Assembly (NCBI GenBank): GCA_946406115.1
Contig: OX291561.1
Location: forward strand, 6,502,273 to 6,566,272
Length of the DNA stretch: 64,000 nucleotides
Direction of reading: 5' to 3'
Source: Apoda limacodes
Lineage: Eukaryota > Arthropoda > Insecta > Lepidoptera > Limacodidae
Shown here: positions 1 to 11,899 of the stretch, piece by piece
How positions within the stretch are numbered: position 1 is the first letter of the stretch
Layout of the letters: each line of letters opens with the position of its first letter
Notes under the pieces: generated by a model
Databases searched by the model: none
Seen by the model: only the letters and a program-made list of their open reading frames with translations
Told to the model about the DNA's origin: nothing
Position numbers and translations under genes: made by a program

Positions 1-2230
1 TTGTAGGTTTCAGGGATTGCGATTGAAATTGTAGCGCGGCACTGAAGTTTCTTAGTGAAAGTTAATGGTTCACACTTTTGTAGAATATTTCACTTTACTA
101 GTTCGCTAGAAGAACAAAGTCACTTCACTTTCAATAGTTCAAAGGGCGTTTCCCGGATTTATTTTAAAAATCCCTTTAGCTGCCACCAATGTTATAGGAG
201 TCCATGGAAATGTCTTTTTAAAAAAGAAACTTTGTACACAAAGAAAATAGGCTTTTATTACTAAGATTAATTATGATTTAATAAATTGGCATTTGTCGAA
301 TATCGAATTTGGAAACGATACGTAGCGACCGAGAGATGAAACTGGACTGACTCACCGGGACTAGTCTCTGGGTGGCGTCGTCACGGAAAAGCTAACTCAG
401 CATTTAAAAGTTAGGGTTCGGCATTAACTCTTGCTAAACGGATATATAACAGTACGCTAGTTGTTTTAAAAAAGAGAAACGACGTTCGAGGGGTCAGCTT
501 GTGACATATAAAGTACATCAATCTTATAAATACACAAATCTTCATAGAATTAAGAAAAACATAGAATGAATAATCATTCTTCGTTTATGTTGAGCTGAAG
601 GTGGCGCGAAGCGCGCGTAAAATTCTCTCTTGTCTAAATTATTATGTGTGTAAAGATGTATTTATTGTGAATATACTTAAGTTGATATATTTAACCAAAC
701 ATTTGGTTATTAAATTGTTAGATTCTGGATGCAACTCAAAGTTTGATTAGTGGGGAAACTTCTTGTTCCCCCGATTGGCTTCCGTTCTGTTCTTTCTGCC
801 TCCCGAATAGGCATCCTCGTCCACCTCGATTGGTTCTTGTCTTTAAGTTGCTTCTTTATACGGGCCAGCGAGAAATTCTTTTAATACTTAATCTTAAGTA
901 TCTATAAGTGTCGACTTAAAAATAATCTATTTATTTCGTCACATGGAACCTAATGAATCGAATTCTAGTGTTTGTCGTCTGTCCAACCTTTCCACAGGGC
1001 TGCCAACCACTACCGGTTTGCCGCGGCTTCCAACTTCAGCAGGAATTCAGTGTTACCAACCCAACTAAACTGCATTTCTTTATTACGTTTCATTCAACGC
1101 ATCATCTATGACGATAGTTTGTTTTACGTTCCAATATTTCTTGTTTCTTCGCATTACGCGACAGAAGGTTAGTTTTTTTTTCTTTTGACTGCATTTTTGC
1201 TATAAAAATATTAATTAACATCAATGGTATTGTACTTGAATTTAAGTGTCATTGTTTTTCCTATGATTTTCTTTACATTTAGTGCGATAATACCCGTCAG
1301 CTCTCAACAAGGTAAAGATATTATTACTAGGGCCGGACCCTTGGAGAATATGGAGACGCAGACCGAATACTTATAAAGTAAACAAGGATATATACAGGAT
1401 AAAGTAATAAACTTGATGCGGCATTTTTCATAATATTTGGGTACACACATTTCGGCAGTGATAAAAAATTTCAGAACCAGTGATGGTAAAGACGAATAAC
1501 TTTACATCAAATGAATGGAATGGGTGCTTGGCAGCTCTTACAAAAACTACATAGAATGGCTGATTTAAAACTGATTGTGCCTTTATGAAGATTCGCTTTT
1601 ATTCTCTAATGTTTTAGAGCAATTTTGACATTACGTCACTACTTTAAAAATTTTGTTACCCCGTTTACAGGATTACAACTTCACCTAATTATTATTTTTC
1701 TTAATAAAAAAAAAATTGTATAATTTTAATAAATATAGTCATTAGGTTGACGGCTTTATCTTGATCTAACAAAACTATTAATTATTAAAAACTATTACTT
1801 ATGGCATTTAATTAATATTTTACCATTCTTATTTATGCATTTTGGAAACTATCGAAGACTAGAATTAGCATCGCCTGTTTCAAAGAAGATAGATAGCTAT
1901 CTATAGCTATAATCATAGATGTATTCTTTATTGCACACCAAAAATTAACTTAAAACTAATTATATAACATTATTTTGGAAAGCACACAATTAGGTGTCCT
2001 TCCCCTAAGAGCGATCTCTGCCAGGCGACCTTTGGTTAAGGGAAAAATTAATCTTAAAAATAAGCCGTATAAGGTAGGTGATGCAATATAAAAAAAAAAT
2101 AGAATAAAACAAAATATAGGTATATGTTAATATAAACCTACATATATAAATACATAGATATACACATATACTTACATAACATAGATACATATTTTATATA
2201 TATTACATAAATAGTATACATACATATATA
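1..2230. other. Non-coding stretch, no gene recognised
   Basis: I see no credible coding region here. Positions 730-1060 are richer in GC than their surroundings, with two inverted CCAAT boxes (GATTGG near 773 and 829) and a TATA-like TTTATACGG near 855. This could be a promoter, an old LTR or chance. Positions 2080-2230 are low-complexity TA-rich DNA beside the 3' end of the LINE relic that follows. Confidence 0.4.
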
Positions 2231-2628
2231 TTATGGTGTAGGATATAATTGATTTTTTATTTGCTTTTGGAAAATATGTAAAGATGGAGCCTTTCTAATG
2301 GACAGAGGCAGAGCATTCCAAAGTTTAATAGCTTGCACTGTAAATGAATAATTATAAAAATTTGTGTAGTGCGCTGGTGTTTTCAAAAGAAGATTGGTCG
2401 ATGGTCGGAGATTAGGATTGGAGATGCCTATAAATTGGAAACGCTCTTTAAGATATGTTGGAGTTGACGGATTGAACAAAATGTTATACAGAAGAGAAAG
2501 AATATGGATATTCCGGCGAATACGAATTGGAGGCCTATGTATAATACAATGTGTTATTTCAAGTTTTAGCGCTAAGATTTTCATTAGTAAACAATTTTCA
2601 ATGGACGTACTACCAAAAGCAAAATGCA
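2231..2628 (-). pseudogene. LINE reverse transcriptase, C-terminal fragment (element E, distal part)
   Basis: The minus-strand frame encodes the C-terminal tail of a non-LTR retrotransposon polyprotein. The segment PIRIRRNIHILSLLYNILFN is followed near the end by LWNALPLSIRKA, the tail normally found in CR1/Jockey-superfamily ORF2 proteins downstream of the RT. The frame ends at 2231, next to AT-rich DNA that probably represents the element's 3' end. It is the continuation of the RT fragment at 4368-5190: the two are separated by an LTR-like insertion, and when that is removed the frame runs through without a break. It is too short and isolated to be functional. The clade assignment is inferred from motif resemblance. 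Confidence 0.75.
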
Positions 2629-4367
2629 TGTTTAAATTACAATGGCGCGTTCAAATATTCAAGCTCAGTAATTTTATACATTAGATGAGAAGTTATGATT
2701 TATTCTATGAAAGGTTTAAAGCTAACAAAATATAAGTACAAATGACTAAAATATAAAATATTAAGTTATGAACTTACGAATCGTAGACATCAACACGGAA
2801 TTAATTGTTAAATGTAGGTAGTAATTTAACTTCCGATTTATGAATTCAAACTCTAGACAAAATAAAGTTGCGTAAAATTTTGAACCTGTGGCGCGAGAAT
2901 AAATGGTTTAAAGCTAACTATGATTGGGTGTTTGTTCGGAACTAAAGTGATTAGAGAGAATGTTTTAAGGCAAGCGTTAATTGGTTTGTTCGAACGTACT
3001 GTGATTGGTGGTAGTTTTAAGAGCGCTGATTGGGAGTTTTAAAATGTTGAATTTAACCGCGAAAGTTTAAGTTACTTAGAACTTTTATAACCACTTATTG
3101 AAAATGCCCGCGAGACTTACCTAAGTCAGTCGTTTAACAACCATTAGGGTAGCCTCGTACAATAAAAATTCTAACAATTATAAAAGGTAGTTGTCTTGAT
3201 TTTCACGAATTTCGTATAATGGTATGACGTGTTAGTTTATTTGACATTACCCGGGGTTTGTATGAACATTTAGAACATAATATTAATATTCTATTGGGAT
3301 TCTATTAATTTAGGAATATTAGGCCGTTTTATCTAGACCGTATATTAATCCAGGACTCTATAATAGTATCCAAACCGACATAACTAGTTTTATACTTAAA
3401 AGATATTCTTTTTTCTTAAAGTTAATTAAGGCCGGAAATTCGTCCGGAATAAAAAACAGGATGGGGTGTTTGAAATGTGGGGTGAGAACGTTGTTAGAGA
3501 GGGGTAAGTGGTGATAAAAGTGTGTGGTCCCATAAATACAGAACATTCAATTGCCGTCATTTAAATTGTTGAAACGCTGCCCGACCAATAGTCCATAGAC
3601 TACGCTTGTGGGTCACTACAAGCTAGGAACCACGTGGAGTTAAACTACAGCTAGATCGTGCCACCATTACTGGTTAGTAAATACTTTTATATTAGAAGTT
3701 ACAGTGAAAAGATTGTGTGTTCGTTGTGAAATTCTTTAGGTTGTGTTTTAAAAATATCTAAATAAATGTTAAAACATCCAAATGACGGGCCCGCTTTTGC
3801 CGGTTAGAAATTTATGGTAGAAGGAAACCTCTAACACTACAAATCGAATGGATTTAGCATTCGTATGGATTTTACTTTCAAAGGTGGAAGTAGCATCAAT
3901 TAGGGTTCCTTTGTGTAGGGATGACGGAAAATCATATAACTCATTAGTACTTGTGTCCCTTTAGTTCTAATATTCGCGTATTTGCTTTGTTTAGGTGGTT
4001 TTGTACTGACTTTAGAAATGGTGAAAAATTCAAGGTGGACATAATTTATGATCGTAGATTTAGCTATATTTATTTCTTGATTATTTTCTTTTACGCTTTT
4101 TTGTATGCTTTTGTGTGTTATATGCTATATTACTCTAACGTACCACTAAAACAACTGGGTTACTACTTATTTAACACAACGGTTTTCGGGTTCTAACACT
4201 TTTGACGATCACGCTTGGTCAAATAAGATAATTATCTACATCACTATTAAATATTAATTTAGGTTTAATTTCTCTCACTCGTTAAGTGAGTGGGGTTGAG
4301 GCTGCGAAGTTTCCTAAAACATTTTAATAATATATTTAAATTTCTATAAAGAAGGGGGGACGTTACA
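2629..4367. mobile_element. LTR-like insertion inside LINE E (solo LTR candidate)
   Basis: A 1739-bp segment beginning TG and ending CA interrupts the LINE relic. On the minus strand it begins TGTAACGTCCCCCCTTC. The flanking pentamers ATGCA (2624-2628) and ACGTA (4368-4372) differ by two transitions and may be a decayed target-site duplication. Excising the segment with one flank joins the RT codons in frame. No protein-coding capacity is visible. It contains GATTGG boxes near 2922 and 3020 and an AATAAA near 3161. The best reading is a long solo LTR; orientation is undecided because both strands start TG and end CA. Confidence 0.5.
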
Positions 4368-5190
4368 ACGTATACATAAATTCTGGAGACGCTCAAGTTT
4401 ATTTAGTTGGTCCTCCGTGAGAAAATAGCTGGCGTCAGCATAGTCGAGAATAGGAAGAAGCAATAATTGTGCCAGCGCAATTTTAGTCGATATTGGAAGA
4501 AAATTACGTTATCGCCTCAGCGAACTAACAGAAGCGTATAGTTTTCGGCTTAACTCTTGTAGATGTGGCACCCAAGAAAAAGTTCGGTCTAAAATGATGC
4601 CAAGGTTTTTGACATTTTCGCTGTAAGGTATAATTACACGATCAAGTTCAATTGGAGGTAGCTTTGTAAATTCGATTCTCGATATTAACTTTGAAATTCC
4701 AACAATTATAAACTATGTTTTCGAAGGATTTATTTTAAGACCGTGTAATTTACTCCATTCTGTGACATTAGCTAAGTTAGCATTCATAGTATTGATAGCT
4801 CTATGAAGATCATGTAATGATGTTTGGGTGTAAATTTGGAGATCGTCTGCATACATGTGGTAGGGAGAAGAAATTCTTTGAGAAATTGCATTAATGAAGA
4901 TTGAAAACAGAAGAGGAGAAAGCACGCCGCCTTGTGGAACGCCAGCCCGAATATCACACCAAGAAGAAAAACGAGTCCTCTACTTGAATCCGTTGCCGGC
5001 GTCCTTGCAAGTAACTGCGAAACCATTCAATTGCCGCTGGACCACCACCATTTAAACCATTTAATGGACCGTAACTGGCTCAGTAAGATATCAAAATCGA
5101 TAGAGTTGAATGCATTACTGAAATCCAGTAAAGACAAAACTGTGAACTCAGTATTATTTAAAAATATTGAAGTGGTAGATAAACATCCGT
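4368..5190 (-). pseudogene. LINE reverse transcriptase fragment (element E, proximal part)
   Basis: Minus-strand remains of a non-LTR reverse transcriptase. In order they show LLDFSNAFN (the first catalytic Asp motif), a VPQGGVLSPLLF motif, the catalytic box YADD (near 4853-4864), the thumb, and ending LEDQ/KLERLQN-type sequence at about 4385. The frame shifts at least once between the LDFSNAF and PQGG motifs and contains stops, for example just after NPSKT and within the thumb. The catalytic Asp residues are preserved, so decay is by frame loss rather than active-site change. The protein continues at 2231-2628 beyond the LTR-like insertion. It resembles the CR1/Jockey superfamily; the endonuclease and N-terminus are absent. 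Confidence 0.8.
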
Positions 5191-7493
5191 GAAAGTGAAA
5201 ATTGCATCCATCTACACGAAATCAAATTAAAAATATGAAAATCAAAAACCACATCCAATACTTATTGAATCCCAAAAAAGTTTTTTATGTCAGTAAGTTA
5301 GCTACTTTATGCGTTGTAGGTGATAGCAACTTCGGTAAGACAGTTGAGTCCACAGACGGAAATTCCGTCTTTTGTATTCTTTCCACGCACTCATAGAGTT
5401 TTCAGACGTAGATATGTTTACCTTCTATTTTCCATAAAGTGATTGTGTAACAGGTTACTGACCAAAAATATTAAATGCCTTGTTTGAAAGAGTAAGCATC
5501 AGTTTATTAATATGAATGTGTTTTAGATGTCCTTGAAAGCATAACATTACAGTTGGTACTATTAGTTATTGCAAGGCCACAAATCACCTCCACTTTTTTA
5601 TTTGGCTAAATATATTTTACGGTAAAACTGCGGGGCGAAGCTAGTAAGACACAAAACTGAAACAAGTCTGCATAGTTTGAGAAAATATCTAAAATTATGA
5701 ACATCGTTTTTTTATTGTTACAAGAATACACTTAAAAATCACATTGTGGCAAATAATTATTACTACGCTTCAATATCGTCTAGTTACTGAAATAATATGT
5801 TAACTTCAATATTTTAACGAGGTTTCATTTCACAATTGACTAAACGCGATCAACTTAATACAACATTAAGACTGAGAAAATTGACAAATCTCAACTAAAG
5901 GTGTTGGCAGAAAAAAAAATTGACCTTTGCAAAGGACAGGAGTCGATGGTGAAAAACGATCTCGACTTAATTAAAATCGTCTTTAAACAAATTGAAGGAT
6001 TTGAATAATGATACCGTTAACGAGACTCGACTTGAATTGAGGCTCGGCCTTCAAAGTATTTAAGAACTGCGACGGCTTAGTGACGATAAACCTGGACCTA
6101 ATTCAGTAAAGTTTTTTTTATTGTAAATCATCGTCATATACTATATCAGTATAGGTATATAAGGATCTGTACCCACAGGCTGCCAACATAGCCCTATTGT
6201 CTGTATCTGTCTGTTCGACAATTAAAGGGCTCTATCTTTTAGACCGACATAGTTAGAAGCATGACATTTTCACAGAATATGTGTTATAATGGGGGATTAT
6301 CTAACAAATAATAAAAATTTAATAAAGTAAAAATTTTAGGGGGGTTCCCATACAAGACCCAATACACATTTTTGTTGTTTTTGCTCTCTTAAGAAAAAAA
6401 AAAAAAAAGCACTAAAAATAGTGTGAACTCTAAAGTTGAACAACAAATAATGAAAACCGGCCAAGTCGAGATAAGCCCGAGCCATTTACCATCTTATATC
6501 ACCGTCACAGCGCCACCTAGCTATTATCTTGAGAAACAGTAACACATAAATTTATTGGAAACGATATTCAAAGTTAAGCTACATCAAGTTTGGCCAGTAA
6601 TTGGATATGCGACCACTGAGGTTGAGAAATTGGAAACAAAAACTGTAAAATAAGTATTTAACTCTTAAATATTTTTTGTAGCATTTTAGTAACCAATGAT
6701 GTCAGAAATATTTGATCAAATGTTAACAATCAATAAAATTAAATACCTATTTCGGAAGTAGCTTTATAGTTCGTAGGGTTTAACGAATCCCATATTTGTT
6801 TATCATGTTATTTTTTGCATTAAGTAAAAAGTGTGCAATAAAGAATAAATTAATTAATTAAATAGATGCGAAACTGCAAGCAAAGCAACTATACTTTATG
6901 GAAAGTAAGCTCATAGGTTTTCTGTCTGAATATTTTTCTGACACGTCGCAGCGGGACCGTTTTGTATGCAACAGACATTATCTGACAGGTTCTCGTATGA
7001 GCAAGAAACTTACTTCAACTAAACATTTCCGTGAAAAATATTTTTCTTTTCAATTTTAATGCTTATTTAGCTGACTTCACCGTTAACATGGACCGAATTA
7101 GCCTTTGATAAATAGGTATGTTTTTGATAAAGATTAGAAAAAGTTATTTATTTAATTGGGCAAATAAATTGCATAAAATACGCACAAACTTTTTTTTGAG
7201 CACTTGAACCTTATTTTTAATTTCTATTCTCTATTTCTAATAAATTCTTAATTATAACCGTAAACCAATGGGCTCGAGTATCTACAACGGATCGAAAGCG
7301 ACGCGTACGCGAGAACCTTTATTTGGGAGGTAACTAAGGAAATAAAAAGTATCTCGCAAAAAAACATACTCCCGTGGGTACTTTTGAAAAGCATCTTATG
7401 TCCCTTTTGGTATCTCCAACTGCTCCTATGCATTGAGCATTTATAAATTAGTCAAGATTAGGATATAGATAGATTTAACCAAAAGTTTTTTCC
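5191..7493. other. Non-coding stretch with dispersed repeats
   Basis: No gene is seen. The phrase GCGGGGCGAAGCTAGTAAG near 5630 resembles the end of a common lepidopteran interspersed repeat. About 5940-6090 has a diverged relative at 28140-28280. About 6150-6400 resembles the repeat at 36597-36895. About 6520-6620 shares the phrase TTGGAAACGATATTCA with 35305-35330. Confidence 0.45.
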
Positions 7494-7880
7494 TTAAGAG
7501 GATACACTTCGCGGCGTCTCGCAGCGGGCTTCATATAAACGAATTTCTCACTTATTTTTGACACTTGTTGATCGAACATCACGAAATTTTGAAGACATTT
7601 TCTAGTAATAAATATCTAGATCTGCAGTGTGCCAGTTTTCTATTAAATTTTATAGTTCAAAAGTTATACAGGTTTCTAGTTTTTCATACAAATGGTTTTA
7701 AAAAGATTTCTAGTCAATAGAACGTTTTATAAGATTTTGGAAAAATCATAGACCTTAGGTATTTAGCTTGGGATTATGACTAAGAAATTTCACAGTGATT
7801 GATCAGTAAATGTCAAAAACAAATGAGAAATTCGTTTGTATGAAGCACGCTGCGAGGCACCGCTAAGTGTATCCTCTTAA
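7494..7880. mobile_element. MITE with TTAA target duplication (piggyBac-type)
   Basis: A non-coding element (7498-7876) is flanked on both sides by TTAA (7494-7497 and 7877-7880), the target duplication typical of piggyBac-superfamily transposition. Its terminal inverted repeats begin GAGGATACACTT and can be followed for about 70 bp, through GCTTCATA and ACGAATTTCTCA, with a few mismatches. There is no transposase, so it would depend on one supplied elsewhere. The termini do not begin with the canonical CCY of well-known piggyBac elements, so the superfamily call rests on TTAA and structure. Confidence 0.8.
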
Positions 7881-10370
7881 ATAAATAACAAAATTTGGTG
7901 TTTCTATTTCTAAAGCTACTGAAATGATTGATGATGATTTGTGTCCGAAATAAGTTAAAAATGTTAAATGTTACCTAACCTGATGTTTGAACATTAAAAG
8001 GCGAGTCCCACAAAGTGTACTATGATATTGCGGCGGCTGATTTCGCAGAAGGCAACAAAAGAAGAAACTGTATTTCCCCAGCTAGACAGTGGATATATAT
8101 AAGACCAAAACATTAGGATCGTGGGAAAAGTGCAAAAAATTATTGGACTTTATCTTCGCGTCTGGTTGAAGCTTCTTGTGTCAAAAATGCCTTGGCTAAA
8201 GAATTTTCATTGCAATTCAACGCGGCAATGTAGCCAGCAATTTAGGAACGATGCCAACTGACAACGGTTTATTAGATAGTTAGATAGTTAACATTAAATA
8301 AGATTGAATAAATGTTAAAAATGTAAAAAATAAATAAAAGTTTGTGGTAAATGACTTTTGGGGTTTGTGACATATATAGGTATCAAGATTATTCCTGCCA
8401 CAGGAACTCGCTCGGAAGTAGGAACCTTGTTATCTCATTACGGACGTGCTCAATAGGAAATCACTGTCGCTTGCTGAATACTTAATCAAGAGGATAATGA
8501 GATTTGGGTACGTCACAGAAAAACATCAATGTAATTAAAGATATATATAAATGTGTTTTTTATTTAGTGAATATTTCCGTAGAAACTGTGTTACATTAAA
8601 TATTTTTAACTAAGAAACATTTCGCTACCTAAAATGGCTTATTATCATCATGCTTAGGTGGCAAATAAGCTTGTGGTCCGTCTGATGTCAAGAGGTAATC
8701 GCAGGCTATGCACGCTTGTAACACCAGGACTTTACTAGCGAGCTCTGACCCTTTAAAAATCTAATCTATTATTTCTTGAAGAACCCCGTATTGTAGTCCC
8801 TAGAGAAAATCTTGGCAGGAAAATCATTCCACAACTTAGGCTTTCACACGAGAAAGTTCCTATCAAACCAGACTACGTGACCATTTTGGTTGGAGAGTGT
8901 AAGTATGAATTTCCTGCCGATGACAAACGGTGCAATGATAGACTGGAGCCGTAACTATCATTTTAAACTATTTCTCAAAACACAGCCCGATATACAAGCG
9001 TCGATTGCGATCGACAACAATTATATTAACTCTTCGTTTAATCAAGTCCAAACGACCAAGCCGATATCCGGGTGCGCCTGCACAGAGATGGCAACAGGAC
9101 TCCATGTGGGGCTGGACCTGCGACTTACTAAGCAGCAATTGAACCTTTATTAAGCAGCAATTGAACCTTTCCCCCTTGGTAGATAAAGCTTCGCTTTATT
9201 GAGTACACCAACTTATTTGGCCGCCATCAATGTTCATGTTCATCAATCAAACGAAATCTTAACCTTGTCTTCGAAATGATATTGGAACTGGGCGTCGCTA
9301 AAGATGTTAATACCAATGATTCCAATGCTCTTAGAGATGGTTTGATTTGATAATCCACTGGAATTTCATGAATTTATTTTCTTGTTGCGGTTATGGTAAA
9401 TTGCGATTTATGATAATGCAATTTGAGTAGCGAAGTGTTCATAATAAGTAAGAAGTTTGAATGGGAAAAATTTAATAAGGAAGGTCCACCAGGCTATAAA
9501 TTTTTTAATTTATAAGCACAAACGATGCTTTAGCACGTAAATTTTTAAACAAACTAACAATACTGCAAGAGTATTTGGGTAGAGAATGTGACTTTATATC
9601 GCAAAGCAAATCATCTAGGAAAAACACACACATCTTACAAAAAACAAGAACAGCAACATTGTAGGCCGATTGTTAAAATGTCAGTAATGCGCTGTATTAG
9701 TCTGCAATGTAAATGTGTAAAATAAGGATTGTTCTGTTACTAAAATTGATTTTTTTTGGAAAAATTTTAGCATCTCAAGAGTAGTTTTTCTATACCACTA
9801 AGGTAGCAGACAAGCTTCCGGTCCGCCTATCACCGCAGTCTAATGGAATTATTGCGTGATTTTCATTAATTATATATAATGTGCAAAAAATCTCTTGTAA
9901 ATTTTTAAAGCGTATTTCGGTTGTTAAAAATGTCTGTTAAATAATAAGAGTCAGTTGTTATTGAGTGCATCAACTATCAGTTGTAGCAAAAAGTTTAAAA
10001 ATGTAGCTACAAAACGTTAAATTCTATACAAACAATTAAAAGTTTCAAGGTGACATTGTGGTATAAATTTCTTAAGAATTAAATGACAAATCATATCAAT
10101 ATATAACAGGTAATATTTTTAAAATTGTGTAAAGCATTTTTACGCTACGCCCAATGCCAGATCTCCCGTTTTCATATACTTTACAAAGTCAAAAAAGGAA
10201 AGGATCTTGGTCAATTTATAGTATTTGTAGCATCATACAATACTCTAACTAAGCTTATCTTCTAAACTTACTACAATCAGGGTTCCAAAATGTGGTAACT
10301 CTTATCAGAATTCTTCGTATAAAAAAGTAATATAACAAACTATATTATGAGTAAGTTAAGCTGCTAAGCA
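7881..10370. other. Non-coding stretch with repeat fragments
   Basis: No gene is recognised. 8640-8920 carries a dispersed-repeat phrase (AAGCTTGTGGTCCGTCTGATG, with GACCCTTTAAAAA and GAAGAACCC downstream); relatives occur near 9800-9840 and 38790-38935. An open frame at 8890-9153 (+) of 87 codons matches nothing I know. Just after it a 22-bp unit around TTAAGCAGCAATTGAACC is directly duplicated (about 9129-9172). Confidence 0.4.
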
Positions 10371-10378
10371 GATAACTG

Positions 10379-10472
10379 ATGCCTGGCAAGGAACTCGGTT
10401 CCGGCGGAAACGACGGTCTCGCAGACAACAAGGCCGTCCGGACACATCCGGAGTTTCTGCAGCAAACGATAC
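10379..10472 (+). CDS. Candidate host exon, unrecognised protein
   Basis: A 94-bp GC-rich block stands out from the AT-rich surroundings. Read from the ATG at 10379, it encodes about 31 codons with strong C/G third-position bias (AAC, GAC, AAG, GCC, GTC, CTC), as in expressed insect genes; the protein includes GSGGNDGLADNKAVRTHPEF. It runs into CGTA|GTAAGT, a good splice donor, at 10472/10473. An in-frame TAA lies two codons before the ATG. It is therefore either a first coding exon, or an internal exon entered at a later AG such as 10389. A second frame, read from a possible acceptor at 10371, is also open and very basic, but has poorer codon bias. I do not recognise the protein. Confidence 0.4.
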
Positions 10473-10739
10473 GTAGTAAGTTTTCTTCTAGCGTGATTCA
10501 CAGTCATGGTAAACCTGTAATAAAATACGTTTATAGTTTAAAATACCTGACATATCACATCAAGACGTTAAAGATTAGGGCGGCATATGGACTATAACAA
10601 TATTGACATATATTTTAATATTAGTAACACTGCTGGTTTTGTTCCACTATTTTATTTATTGTTATTTTCGGCATATACGAGTACCTAATGCACTACGGTA
10701 TAGTATAGCGTAATGGAATATTAAGTAAGCGCTACGTTG

Positions 10740-11294
10740 TCTTTGTCGTTCAAAGTTGAATTATGGACAAAGAGACGCTCTATGGTCATCAGTTGTGGTA
10801 AGGACGACTGTAGAAGAGTGTCCTTATTTTATTGTACACCATCCATAGGCAAAAGCATATTTGTAAGCTCCCCGGATAGTTGGTGGAATAAGGACGAAGC
10901 CAAGTCTTTCGAAATCACTTACTCTGGGGATATATTGCTTGAAGGTATTGACAGTCGCCCATTGCAGATACTTGAAGATTTGACTTGTGTTCATGTTCAC
11001 ACCGTGAGACCAATATGTATATATGCTCGCGTAGATACGAGTCGCACCATCGCCGTAGTTATCTCTGCCCACCCGCATATTGATAGGTCCTGACTTTCAG
11101 GCCCGGAAGGTGGCGACAGTAGTGATTCTCCCGGAACAATATGCGTACAAAAAATTGTGCTCAAGTTTTAGACGTAGTAGAGTAGGAATAATATATCGGC
11201 GTCGCCTATGGCTGATTGCGCAGTTTCTAGTTGAGTTGGGTTTGGCGTGAAGTTCTCTGATGTAACAAAAGTCCTCTTTTACACGACTACCCAA
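10740..11294 (-). pseudogene. Unrecognised coding-like block with overlapping antisense frames
   Basis: The minus strand is open from 11294 to 10824 apart from one TGA at 11097-11099, giving about 157 codons in a single frame. The plus strand also has a 118-codon frame (10737-11093) across the same DNA. The block is less AT-rich than its surroundings and ends abruptly. I recognise no domain, signal peptide or transmembrane segment in either reading. The minus reading has an aromatic-rich second half (GAYKYAFAYGW near its end). It may be an old gene or transposon ORF; chance openness in a GC-richer patch is the alternative. Confidence 0.2.
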
Positions 11295-11899
11295 AACAAA
11301 AGAGTGTAATGTTCTTTATTTATTGATATTTCAAACTAACACTCAATTTGGATAGTATATAAAAAATTGAAGGAATGATGGAATGGGAAGGGATGATTTG
11401 TACAATAAAAGCAGCGGCTTACAACTAAACTTCACAAAGTTATTGGTGAAATACTAAAATTCATAAAGTATCAAGAAGGTAAAAATAGCTCAAGCCGGGG
11501 ATTACTATTGAGGTCATAAAAATGTTACGGAATCGGGACAAACTACATAATAACTTTACAAAATACCAAACGCTGTAGAAGCTACTACTATTTATTACTT
11601 TTATAGATACGAATGCGATAAAAAAATAAAAAACGAAAGTCTGACTATTATAAATCTCATCTAGAGAAATGCACAAGCAATACTCAGAACACTAAACAAT
11701 CATAAAAGACCTGTGATCTAAAATCTATTAAGGTCTCATCATCTGATTTATTGACTAGAAATGAATTACCAAAATATTTCTGATCTGAAATATTAATGAA
11801 GTCAACAAATATTTTACCGAAGTAAGTTCTAAGCTGGCAAACAATATTATGCATAAAATTAATGTTAATGAAAACGGTTCGATTAATAAAATCAAAACT
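11295..11899. other. Non-coding stretch
   Basis: AT-rich sequence with no supported gene. The last ~100 bp may belong to the decayed LINE that follows. Confidence 0.4.

Noticed and set aside
8890..9153. 87-codon frame
   Set aside because: No recognised domain; it adjoins a dispersed repeat and ends at a short direct duplication.
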